Shown one piece after another: positions 11,845 through 22,446 of a stretch of DNA of 64,000 nt. The notes below the pieces were generated by a model. It saw only the letters and a list, made by a program, of their open reading frames with translations. It did no database searches and was not told the origin of the DNA. Position 1 is the stretch's first letter; every line of letters starts with the position of its first letter. Made by a program: the position numbers and the translations under genes. This DNA comes from Ostrinia nubilalis (taxonomy: Eukaryota; Arthropoda; Insecta; Lepidoptera; Crambidae). The stretch spans positions 7,316,001-7,380,000 of the forward strand of contig NC_087092.1 of assembly GCF_963855985.1 (NCBI RefSeq). The letters run 5' to 3'.

Positions 11845-13434
11845 ATAACATTTACCAAATAAATAAATGTGTGTGGGTATTCGGTTAATATGTTGCGATG
11901 ATTTTCATTTCTAATATAATATAAAACACATGTAGGCAGGTACTTACACGAGTTACAGATGTGTGAAATTTTCATTCAACGTCATTCACTTGAAATAAAA
12001 ATTGTACGTAGATTTATGTCAAGGAGTAAATAATCGAGGATATACAAACATTACTCGCACACATCTGGCCATTGACGTGGGACTATTGTGCCCACTATTG
12101 TGCCTGTGTTTGCAGCGAGATCGATGACCCAATTTGCGTAGATCATTACGTGGATTACTAATTGACTAAGGTTTTCTAGATTTACCCTTTAGAAGTGTGG
12201 GAGAAAGTCCGTACAATGCGCACGATCGCAAACCAAAAACAAAAGATGCGTTTATGCAACTATTAGATGTGGAGTTCAATACACTGAAGGTAGACAAATA
12301 TAACTTTAAGGTTTAAGATAAGCTAGCCGTAAAAATGAAAACATCGATAAAAATATCTGCCAGCAACAAACCTAGGTACCTACACAGTGTAAGTACTTAC
12401 TTTAGTTTTATCGCGAGGTAGGCACATAGGCACTACAGGTACGAGTACCTTGGCAGAAATAAAATAACGTGTACCTTTTACAGGTTACTTCGGTTATGTT
12501 ACGAGAACTTACGAGTAACTGAATCCTATTTTAGGCTAGTTTGATCTGTAAGTAGACTTATGTTAGTTAGTTTACTAGTTCTCTAGGAACGCTAGGAATT
12601 ATTTATACCTTAACCGAAGGTGGTGTAGTGTTTGCCTTGTCGTGGTCAGGGTAGGTCAACGCTTCGACACATCAGTTACAAATATTTGTCACCGTTATTT
12701 ATTTGTACTGGCTTCGGTTATTGACTGACGGTATCTTCGGGTCAAGAGCCAGTATGCACTTTCTCTGGCAGCCTATTTATGTACCCCAGGGCACTTACTT
12801 TCAATTACATAGATTTCGGTCCGCTAACCCCCGGTCTGATTGCGGGCGTTATGCACATTTTATGAGTCATTTGTATTGCAATTGTAATCACTTGTAGTCT
12901 CAACATAGAACTTCTTAATAAGGTTATTGGCCTGTGGATTTCGGTAAGTCACAGAAGGACTTGACCGCAAGTAGTTCTAGTTACGTACTTACCTTCGTCC
13001 CTCGTGTCTTAATTATAAGTGTATGATTGCATATAAATAAAAATTACTTCAATCAAACTTACATTACCATATCCTTTGCACTAATATTGCATTCTCATTC
13101 GGCTCACAGGATACATCAAAATAGTACAACTCAAATCAACTCCGAGAAATAGATAAAATGTTTAATAGGTTTATAAAAGCTAAGATATGTACGGCTTTTT
13201 ATAACCTGAAAACATGAAAAACGATTTTCCTCACAATGATAATAACCAGACTACGTATCGAAAAAAAAAGAACATGTCTAATCTTATAAATTGTGGGTAG
13301 GTACGTGACAAAAGCTTTTAAACAAATAGTGTCACAACAGCATTAAATACTGCGACAGCGTACTACTAGGTAATGAAATAACTTATGATTCAACAATACA
13401 AATGCCTAAACCAGACTTACACCAGTGTGCTTAC
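11845..13434. other. Unassigned AT-rich sequence
   Basis: No gene or repeat boundary recognised. 12050-12150 is slightly more complex in composition. Confidence 0.55.
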
Positions 13435-13605
13435 CATGGGTTTACGTTAGGTGTGCTCGCTAGCGAATACGTCAAAAAAATCTATGACGATTTTATTTCT
13501 TGAAAGTAGCCGCTAGGGGCGCTGCACAATATGTCATACATTTAATGTCATTTTTTTACGGAGTCGCTAGCGAGCACACCTAACGTAAACTCATGGTAAG
13601 CACAC
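13435..13605. mobile_element. Foldback MITE family Y, copy 2 (171 bp)
   Basis: Ends GTGTGCTTACCATGGG and its near reverse complement; arms contain GCTCGCTAGCGA. It is the uninterrupted form of the copy at 2438-2761, reversed. Confidence 0.8.
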
Positions 13606-13861
13606 AGGATAAAGAATTCGTTTCAGTGAAATGGGAAACCAAACATTTACGATGTGGGGTACCTACGAAATTGATGCATAAAATTTTGAAGTGGACGTAG
13701 ACAAACTAAACTATAAAGATTTAACATGACATTTAAAAAAAATACGTATTGGATACGCAACGCAAATTGTTTAATTCATTTTTATATTGAAACTGTTTAA
13801 GCGCGAACATAATTTAATTGTGGGTAGTTGTAGGTACCGTACCTACTCTGTACTACAACAT

Positions 13862-14100
13862 AATCTGTGAATGTGAGGGAGGGCGCTAGTGCTACTGAGT
13901 AATCGGCTGTGGATCGATGCTTTTAAACATGTTCATTTAAACAACAGTATGATTAAAAGTAAGTTTAATTATTAAAATAGTAAAGTAAAATTATGTGACA
14001 ACGATTTTTTATGTTAGGTTATTTGTGGGTCAACCTAATTCATTGTAATCGTGACACTGTACAACTTAATTTGTGAATGTGAAGGAGGGCGCTGATGTGC
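13862..14100 (+). repeat. Pair of ~40-bp direct repeats
   Basis: AATCTGTGAATGTGAGGGAGG GCGCT-like sequence near 13862-13890 recurs as AATTTGTGAATGTGAAGG AGGGCGCT near 14069-14095, about 205 bases apart. No other structure. Confidence 0.5.
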
Positions 14101-15459
14101 GATAAGTTCTGTTAATGCATTAATTTTTAAAAGTTGATGTTGTTTTAGTGTATATTTTGATTTTATTGGTAATTTTCATTGAAAATGAAACTTTCGGCAT
14201 TTGCCATAGAAAAACAGTACACTATTATCGAAACAAATTAGGTACTGCGCTGCCACTAACGGTTTTCCCTAACTTGCTTGACCCGAATATGCAACTAATA
14301 AACTTAAACAAGAGTAGGTATTAGTGTGTACTAAACTATTAACTAGGTGGATAAATGTATCGGTCATTCGGTTCAAACCAGTCGCCACACAAATCGTTAG
14401 GCCAACCAAATATTGTCAAATGTTGGTCAACTAGATGTCAAATACGATAATGAGCGCAATAAATCGGTGCATAGCCGATAAAAGGGACGGTCATTGACTT
14501 TTAGCCGAGTATCGCCGTTCACACGAGCACCGCTAGAGCTGCATTGAGGGCGCCACTGGCGTCGTAGAAAGCCCAAATTGCTTAGATAAAGTGTAGTTCC
14601 AAATTGTGCCAAATGCCAATTTAGATTTGTCGGCCTACATGCGACTGAAGTTTGCCGGCCGGTTGAATACTACTCATTATCCCGTTCATTGTTGAACTCT
14701 TATCGCAAATCTAATTAATTTGCAGATGCACTAACAAGTTTCCATTCAATCAATAACAAAAACAATTAAAATAAATTAAGTACCGACTTTGTAACAACAG
14801 ACTAAATACAAATTGATATCAAAAATATTTTAAAGAAGAAAATATTTGCAACTGATGGAATACCTGTGTGAACTTAACTAGTTTTAGGAAAAACTCGATT
14901 CAAAGGGCTAAAGTTAAGAAATTATTTGTTAATCTACAAACGGGCCTTTCAAAGCAGCTTTCGCTATAATGGAAGTAATACAATAGAAACGAATAAGTCG
15001 CCCAAGGCAGATAGCCTACAAAACGCCATTATTGAAGTAAGCTTTTAGCCGGCTGTTTAGTAAGATATGCCCCCAGCAGTGGCCCTACTCCAGCCATTGT
15101 CTATTTACGCAACTACAGCACCCATAAACTAAGTGTGGACAAAATGCTTTATCGGTCACTTTCAGCTATCTGTTGGTATATTTCAAGAAATATTTCCTAA
15201 TGCATTAAGTTGTCGGCGATCCAAATTGTGCATAGGCCAGGTAACTGTATCATCGACTTTGAACTAAGAATGTTTTGATGTTGTTAACATTTAAGTACAT
15301 TATTTTGTATTTATCAAATTCATGTTCAATTTATAATTCCTTCGAATTTAAATAATGAATATCGTTTTAACGTTACTAAAATATCGTTACACGGTATTGG
15401 AATTTTTATTAATTTATTGAGGGTGGGTCAAAAATAGTTAGTTTATGGTGTACGGTCCA
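14101..15459. other. Unique, less AT-rich sequence, possibly regulatory
   Basis: The stretches 14340-14700 and 14940-15250 are compositionally complex, lack frames and lack repeats. This is the profile often shown by conserved non-coding DNA. Inference only. Confidence 0.3.
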
Positions 15460-15601
15460 TATAAATGCGGGGATCCTCCCGCAGATCGTCCTTTTTGGAA
15501 CGAGCAGTCAACAAGGATAGCAGTTCACAAGAGAAGTTATCAAATTCCAAATGAAGTTTTTTTTACATACGTGGCATAAAGGCGACTAACTAAACTAAAC
15601 C
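15460..15601 (+). promoter_or_regulatory. Possible TATA promoter and short first exon of an unknown transcript
   Basis: TATAAAT (15460-15466) is followed by a GC-rich stretch, a leader and, at 15602, a good splice donor (CC|GTGAGT). A possible acceptor TTGTTCACAG ends at 15682. A tiny frame (MKFFLHTWHKGD) starts near 15551 and stops before the donor. If real, the transcript is likely non-coding or has a non-coding first exon. No downstream coding exon was found. Confidence 0.3.
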
Positions 15602-15832
15602 GTGAGTTATTTTTTAATTTGTTAATCATAGCGTTTAGTTTTCAAAGGAGTTGTGATGACATTTTAATAATTTTGTTCACAGCTACAGCAAGTTTGTAGT
15701 TAATGGTACGGCCCCTGTTAGGGAATATTAGGATTAATATTAGGAACTAGAACAATCTTTATCCTTTTGGTTTCCATTTGCTTTTCCATATTTTTCATGA
15801 CTTTTTAAGGTTTAAATGTACATTGTGCCATA

Positions 15833-16455
15833 GCGTGGTCGTTAATTTAAATTCACATGGCTACATGGCGTGTGTGGGATGCCTTGTGGCCGTGTTTCAT
15901 TGTATCTCTCTTCAGAGAGGCCAGCACAAGTACTTTTGTGCCTCATGGACGTGTAGGGAATGCCATGCTCAAGGCACGTGGCCACGTGGAGATTACCCTA
16001 AAGGTTTCCAAGTGTTTAACTTGCGTAGAAGTCTCTAAATAGTTGTTTGGTTCATCCCCACGTGGTGTGTACGGAGCCTTGTGCTTATTTGAAGAGACCG
16101 TGGTCCACGCACATTTAAAGTGTAGGTATGTCATGTACACACCACGTGGCCATGTGAATATAACGTTAAAGCTTTGGATTGTGCTTATTTTGTGAACGTA
16201 CTCGCTTAGCGGTCACGTCACGTCACGTAGTACGTTTAAATAATAATTGAATACTATAATAACCACAATAATTACGTTGCACCTTGTTACATTATTGTGA
16301 TATATTTACATCACCATGAGGCGTGCAGGGTGGGTGCGCTCCATGTGTGTATTTTTGAGACCGAGGATAATCCTGCGTACCCACTAAGTATTTGTTTCAT
16401 AAAAAAATACATACAGGGCATGCCATGCGCCAAGCACGTGCCAATGTGAATTTAT
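15833..16455. repeat. Diverged repeat region with five CACGTG E-boxes
   Basis: CACGTG occurs at 15975, 15983, 16059, 16143 and 16435. Two segments, 15957-16000 and 16414-16455, share TGCCATGC..CAAG.CACGTG, suggesting an old local duplication. Open frames here are short and unrelated to known proteins. It lies 2.1-2.6 kb upstream of CYP18A1. Confidence 0.5.
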
Positions 16456-16460
16456 GTTTT

Positions 16461-17880
16461 CTATTTTACTAATGACCACGCAATGATGCAATAGGCACGA
16501 ACCTTAAAGACAGCATGAAATACAAAAATCGTATTTAAACTTTTGAGCGTGTTAAAGTTTTATCGGTTTGTAGATTGAAAGTTTTAGGCTTCTTTTTAAG
16601 TTTCAGAATTCGTTAAATGTCTATACTATAGTCTTATTACTTTTACAATACAAAGTAAGAATAAATCGTACAATAAAGTAGCAAAACCTAAATAATTTCA
16701 TTCATTCGAGAAGATTCTAACCTAAACAGCTTTTGAGATTCATTGACACTATTTTGATGCAGTGGAATGTCGTTTCATCGTGTATCTCGAACAGACTTTT
16801 ACAATGGGCAATGTTCGGTAAAAAGGGTTTGTGTGTCAAACGGTTTTTTTCCTATTCGAAACCAACTGTTTCTCGGTATGTACTTCCACGCGCATGCGCA
16901 CTATCTTTCACTTCTGCTACTTTGCATTTATCTTAGAACTGAATGTACTAAGCCATAATGAATTCAGAATTAGTTATTACGGTTCGTTTTTAATTACTTA
17001 ATGATTATATCGGTTATTTTCTCAAACAAGGAACGCTGAAAAATATTTCAGGTTCAACGTTTTAACTAGCCTAGTATAAGCTCCTTACATTTTTTTAAAA
17101 TATCACGGCACTTGTACGGTATGGTGGCCATAATATAAACTTATGTTTAAGAATCTACAGATCTTTCATAATACATAGATGTTCCCCTCCAAAGTTTTCT
17201 TTTTAATTAATTTTACCATAACTATTAAGTACCTACTTATGTAGGCGAGTTAGTATGTAGGTAGGTTTTGACCGTAATGTTTAATCCTTATTAACTATTT
17301 TCCTTGTCGATATTAAATGTTTTCAATAAAAATCACAGTATTTGTTTGTATAATTAATAAATAGGTACTTAATTACTTATAAAGATTTATTTACATAAGT
17401 AGCTACTAATAAAATTGTAGGAAAAAATATGTATTATAAGAAAGAACTAGCAGCCACGTAGTTATCTATTGACCTTTAACCAAGAATGATTTATGAAAAG
17501 TACCAATTTAATTACATTTAATTACTTATTTTTAATATGTTGTCGTAGTGCTTGCTGATTGATAGCTCATTCAGAAACGTAATAACTAGTTACACAATTT
17601 TTATTTAAATGACTGAACTTTGGAACAAGTAGTTATAAGTATTTAATTAATTATTTTATGCATTACAATATTAATAACTTATTTCAATTAGTTTATCGGT
17701 ACCATAGATGACGAAGCCTTTTAAATACCTTAGCAGTTTAACAAACTTCATTAATTTTCGTGTGCCTTTTGTATTCTGGTAGGTATTACTTAAAGTTTCC
17801 TACTGCTGTTACTACGTCCGAATCGCTCGTAATTTAAAATACCAATGAGAATTTTCTATTGAAAATTCGGGTGTTAGAGG
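16461..17880. other. Unassigned AT-rich sequence
   Basis: Strongly AT-rich upstream flank of CYP18A1; no feature found. Confidence 0.6.
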
Positions 17881-18130
17881 TCGAGTGGCCGAAGTTCGCT
17901 CAAGGTTCCATCTCGCGAGTCGTCGACCCGCCGTCACCTTGCCTCAACTTACGCAATTTGTTAATCTTATCATCGGCATGCGCACCCGCGCGACCTCGAT
18001 AGCCCCTCTTACCCCTCGCCGAAATTCAACCACGCTGACATCAATACAAACCCTGAGGTCGCTCTCAAAGACAACTACGCTTAAGATTCAGGATGAGCGC
18101 AATGCAGGCACAACAAAACACTCTTGAATT
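17881..18130. promoter_or_regulatory. GC-richer block upstream of CYP18A1 with FTZ-F1-like half-sites
   Basis: This unique block, about 0.5 kb before the predicted start site, has higher GC than its surroundings. It contains TCAAGGTTC (near 17899) and CACCTTGCC (near 17936, AAGGTG on the other strand), which resemble monomeric nuclear-receptor sites of the FTZ-F1 type (YCAAGGYCR). An 80-codon open frame here has no recognisable domain and I do not call it a gene. Regulatory role is inference. Confidence 0.25.
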
Positions 18131-18406
18131 CTTGCCAATATAAACTTACGTTGCACTTTCAGCACTGCAATACCTATTTAACTTTAACACGATTTTCTGA
18201 ACCATTCTACACTTACACGTGTTACTAGAAAAAATGGAAACCCAGGATGGAGACTAAACTGTGAAAATATTAAAGTCGTTATCATTAAAAAACACGAGCT
18301 ACGGCGGCTGTGCTACGAAACTCGTAGCGCAACGGCCGGCGGAAAATCGCCGCGGAGAGAGGTGCGCCCGCGCCAGTGGGCGAGCCATGCGCACTACCCC
18401 GGCGCG

Positions 18407-18592
18407 TATTTATTCGCAAGGCCATCCAGCCGCAACTCAGTGCGCAAACGACGGTCGCACGCGACATACACACTTCTGTGTAACTGATCGTTTCATCGTA
18501 TTCCTTACGTGTGTTAATGTTATAAAGATATTTTAAAATATTTTAATATTTTTCACTCGTTCTAGTTTTCATTGACTTTATAAACTTTAAAA
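18407..18592 (+). promoter_or_regulatory. Predicted CYP18A1 core promoter and 5' UTR
   Basis: TATTTATT at 18407-18414 lies 32 bases before an arthropod-type initiator TCAGT (18437-18441, predicted +1 at 18439). This leaves a 154-base leader without an intron before the ATG at 18593. The flank 18300-18440 is a GC-rich island in an AT-rich background. Spacing and motif are right, but the assignment is inference without transcript data. Confidence 0.5.
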
Positions 18593-20926
18593 ATGTTCTC
18601 CTTCGTCGCTGAATCCAAGATACTGTGGGGCTTGTACCAAGTGTTAAACAGTGTGTCGACACCTCTCCTGCTGACCATTGGCGCTCTATTACTGGTGCTG
18701 CGCCTGGCTCTGGTTTTGCGGGAGATACGGAAGCTGCCGCCGGGCCCGTGGGGCCCGCCTGTTGTCGGCTACCTTCCGTTTCTTGGCGTGCGGCATAAGA
18801 CTTTTTTGGAACTCGCACGCCATTACGGGACACTGTTTTCCGCTCGGCTTGGTAATCAACTGACTGTTGTGCTAAGTGACTACAAGCTCATCAGGGAAGC
18901 CTTCCGAAGAGAGGAGTTCACTGGGCGGCCCAGCACTCCGCTCATGCACACTTTGGATGGCCTGGGTAAGTAATTTTTTTATAGAAAATTTAATTAAAAT
19001 AAGTTCAGAATAATCACAATGAAATAACTGAAATCATAATGATATTAAAAACTATAAAAAAAATCAATCTTAGAATTGTATTTGTGTTAGTATTGTTAGA
19101 TAACGTTTGTGTATAAATTTTCGCCGGTATGATAACACAGTGCACATGGGCATGTGGGCGGCGCGACCCTCCCGCCGGCCGGCGTGCCCTCCCACTCTGA
19201 CTCTCACTAAACGCCTCCCTCTCTATGCAGGCATCATCAACAGCGACGGACGACTCTGGAAGAGTCAGCGTCGGTTTTTGCACGACAAGCTGCGCGAGTT
19301 CGGGATGACATACATGGGAAACGGGAAAAAAATCATGGAAGGCAGAATACTGGTACGTTAATAATTAAAAAATACAATATTAAATACAATATTTGTATTT
19401 TTTAAGAAAAAAAATCAAACTAATTTTACTTTTCTTTTTGTAGGACGAGGTGTTAGGACTCGTGTCAACACTGAGACGGTCCGAAGCTTCGCCAGTGGAC
19501 GCCAATCCCGTTCTCGCGTTAGCTGTGTCTAATGTTATCTGCGGGATCACCATGTCTGTAAGATTCAGCCATGGTGACGCAAGATTCGAAAGACTAAATT
19601 ACCTCATCGAAGAAGGCATGCGGCTCTTCGGTGAGGTCCACTATGGGGAATATGTGCCGCTATACAACGTAAGTTTTAATGCCAAAAAGTACTTGATATT
19701 TGAATATTTAAATTTGATTCTTTAAGATTACTAAGAATTTTGTTTTCTTGCAGTATCTGCCGGGGAAAGCTCAAGCCAAAGAAAAGGTGGCTAAGAACCG
19801 CGCAGAGATGTTTGAATTTTACCAGACCCTAATTGATGAACATCGCCAGACTTTGGACCTGGGTAATGCTAGAGATCTGATTGACGTCTACTTGATTGAG
19901 ATCGAGAAGGCCAAATCAGAAGGCAGAGCCGGGGAATTATTTGAAGGTCGTGATCACGGTAAGTTGATTTAATTTTATCAAGTCTAAAACAGCTTAGTTT
20001 AAAAGTTTAAAAGTAAATTTTGAATTGAATCTTACACGATATTATTGAATTAATTTTATATTGCTTTTCTGTGCCATAATTATTTCAAATTTTAATAAAA
20101 ATGCAAACATTTTCTAACTATTTATTTTTCTTTTCAGAACTTCAACTAAAGCAAATTTTGGGCGATCTTTTTTCCGCTGGCATGGAAACGATTAAATCTT
20201 CTTTACTGTGGATGATCGTTTTTATGCTGCGGAATCCAGAAGTGAAGAGGAAGGTACAGGAGGAACTTGACGCTGTCGTCGGCCGGGATCGTCTCCCGAA
20301 TATCGAAGATATGCCAAATCTTCCATATACGGAGACCACCATTCTTGAGACGCTTCGCATGTCCAGCATCGTCCCCTTGGCTACCACACACTCACCTACT
20401 AGGTAAGCTATCTATCATGCTTAAACATAACATTTCGTAAGTTAAACATTTCTTCACCTCTATTTATGTTTTTTTGGATTTTACAATGTACCTATCTTAT
20501 CTTTACAGGGACGTTATGCTGGACGGCTACAAGATCCCGGCTGGGTCGCAAGTCGTGCCGCTCATCAACTGCGTGCACATGGACCCAAACCTGTGGGAAG
20601 AACCTAAGCAGTTCAATCCAAGCAGGTTTATTGATGACAGCGGCAAGATCAGAAGACCGGAGTACTTCATGCCCTTCGGAGTCGGCCGACGAATGTGCTT
20701 GGGAGACATACTCGCCCGCATGGAGATGTTTATGTTCTTTTCGAGCATCATGCATCAGTTTGATGTATGCCTTCATGAGGGCGACTCCCTGCCTTCGTTG
20801 GAAGGCATCGTAGGGGCAACGATAGCGCCGAAGGCATTCCGAGTCAAGTTTGTACCGCGAGGGGAGCCCGAGCCCCCCGCGCCCCTCCCAGACCACCCCC
20901 TGCTGCGCCACGTCGGCGCGCACTAG
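18593..20926 (+). CDS. CYP18A1: CYP18A1, ecdysteroid 26-hydroxylase (cytochrome P450), six coding exons
   Basis: Exons 18593-18965, 19231-19352, 19444-19668, 19754-19958, 20138-20402 and 20509-20926 join in frame to 535 residues; all five introns are GT-AG, phases 1,0,0,1,2. Visible P450 landmarks: hydrophobic N-terminal anchor (about residues 20-42), PPGPWG hinge, I-helix AGMET (322-326), ExxR (E379-R382), NPSRF, and heme loop FGVGRRMCLGD with Cys460. Segments such as REEFTGRP, FLHDKLREFGMTYMGNGK and ATTHSPTRDV are typical of insect CYP18A1. In insects this ER enzyme oxidises C26 of 20-hydroxyecdysone to inactivate the hormone. Start choice: first ATG after a predicted leader, with A at -3. 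Convergent with CYP306A1. A 24-bp unit (20917-20940) containing the stop is repeated immediately (20941-20964), lying in the 3' UTR. Identification is by sequence memory, not a search. Confidence 0.95.
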
Positions 20927-20964
20927 TAGGCTCCGGTGCACGCGCACTAGTAGGCTCCGGTGCA
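20917..20964 (+). repeat. 24-bp tandem duplication over the CYP18A1 stop codon
   Basis: Two perfect 24-bp copies (20917-20940 and 20941-20964) carry the last codons and the TAG of CYP18A1, followed by a partial third. Translation ends in the first copy, so the protein is not extended. Confidence 0.9.
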
Positions 20965-21525
20965 CGCGCACCCAACGCCGCTACCCACCCACCAGTATTC
21001 ACTGATCACTCGTTTTAGAGCGCATCGACAACCATTTATTTAAGTCTAGTTTTAAGTTATTAAAGACATCGCTGTTACGATAGTCGAGGCTGTGCAAAAA
21101 AGTGTTCAATATTTGTAATGTGAACTGTAGCTTTAGGTTAACGAATTGAAAATTCCCATCGTTGAGATTATATTAATGTTTATATTAATGTGTGTTTGCA
21201 GTATTATGTTCATAGATTTTAGTTAGATTAGTTCAAGCGCAAATGACACATCACTAAACGTTATTTTGTAGTAATTTATAAGTTGATTAAGCTCTAGTAC
21301 CTATACCAAATTAAGTTTATTCTAGATCATTATTTATTAGTAGGTATTACTTGAGTGTTGTATTTTGAGTGTGATCTCATGCCTTCAAGGATGTACGTAT
21401 GACTGTACAATGAATGGTATTTAATATCTAGCTTTTCTGAACGAGAAAAGAAATATTGGTTTGAAACATCCCTAACATAATTGACCTGCAGCTAGTCTTA
21501 AGTGAGTTGATAGGTTTTAACTACA

Positions 21526-21535
21526 AATAAATAAA
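21526..21535 (+). terminator. Candidate CYP18A1 polyadenylation signal
   Basis: Overlapping AATAAA hexamers about 600 bases after the CYP18A1 stop. It is the first plain signal downstream, and it precedes the exon-3 relic. Confidence 0.45.
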
Positions 21536-21595
21536 TACTATCCTGTTAATTTGTGTAAGTTTAGTCTATACTGAATTATGATTGTTTTGAAGAAT

Positions 21596-21733
21596 GAGAT
21601 ATGAGGACTTGTGTCAAGACTAAGACGGTCTCGTGGAATCGTCGCCATGTCTGTAAGATTCAGTAGATATCGGTGACTCAAGATTTTAGACTCGATGTCA
21701 CATTGGAGAAGGTGGAGAATATGTGCCCCTATC
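21596..21733 (+). pseudogene. Decayed partial copy of CYP18A1 exon 3
   Basis: Three blocks match CYP18A1 exon 3 in the same order and orientation: 21602-21631 resembles 19451-19480 (about 26 of 30 bases), 21645-21663 is identical to 19550-19568 and continues imperfectly, and 21703-21731 resembles the exon end with its GAATATGTGCC core. About 70 bases between the first two blocks are deleted and the frame is broken. The copy is flanked by 18-base direct repeats, 21571-21588 and 21734-21751 (16 of 18 alike). It is a relic of a partial duplication, with no other CYP18A1 exons nearby. Confidence 0.8.
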
Positions 21734-22344
21734 CTGAATTATTACTGTTTTTTTTGCCACCACTTTGTTTACTTTAGTCATTTTTACTTTCAACTCACCG
21801 TTAGTGTAGGCATATTACCATTTATTTACCAAGCTTTGTACATAATTATGCATTAGTTACTAAATGAAGGTCTTAGTTGAAAATAAATTAATTGATTCAA
21901 ACTTATTTCTTGTTTACATATTTATACCCTTTCTTGGCTTTCTTTAAACTTTTTATTTTGAGATGTAGCTTCATTCATTATATTAGTTAAAGATATCTAA
22001 TTCACATTAATAATGTTGTGTGAATTATCCAAAAAATTAATGACTGTTTTCACATGTTGAATCATCTTGATCACTTAACTCGAATGGTGAAAATTTAAAT
22101 TAGAAGCAGAGCATTACATATGTTTATAGAGGCTCATAAAATCTGACACCAGACGTATTAATGAAGAGTACTATTTCACCATCATCATCAGCCTACAGAA
22201 CATAGCCGGCTGTATCATTTCTGACTTTTCGTAATAAATAGGTAAAGAGTACTATACCTAATTATTATTTCTTATAACAACTTGTCAAATAGATAGTACT
22301 ACTGGGGTAATGAGTAAAAACTAAAAATTACTTTATCTAAAACC

Positions 22345-22350
22345 TTTAAT
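22345..22350 (-). terminator. Candidate CYP306A1 polyadenylation signal
   Basis: ATTAAA on the minus strand about 100 bases after the CYP306A1 stop. A canonical AATAAA lies farther away at 21952-21957, so the site is uncertain. Confidence 0.35.
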
Positions 22351-22446
22351 GACAATTCACTATAAAAATACGTATCAAAATCTCAAATTAATACAACTAC
22401 TTATAATTTGATCTGGAATCTGGAAATACTCATAAGATCTACAACA

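Larger units (their letters stand above)
20927..22446. other. Convergent intergenic region between CYP18A1 and CYP306A1
   Basis: AT-rich 3' flank shared by the two P450 genes. It holds the CYP18A1 3' UTR, the exon-3 relic, and an ATCATCATCAGCC stretch near 22180 of the kind seen in lepidopteran LINE fragments. No other gene is visible. Confidence 0.7.

Noticed and set aside
18261..18536. 91-codon frame upstream of CYP18A1
   Set aside because: It crosses the predicted promoter and start site; composition-driven.
20492..20971. 159-codon minus-strand frame over the end of CYP18A1
   Set aside because: Opposite strand of a conserved P450 exon with the heme motif; no independent support.
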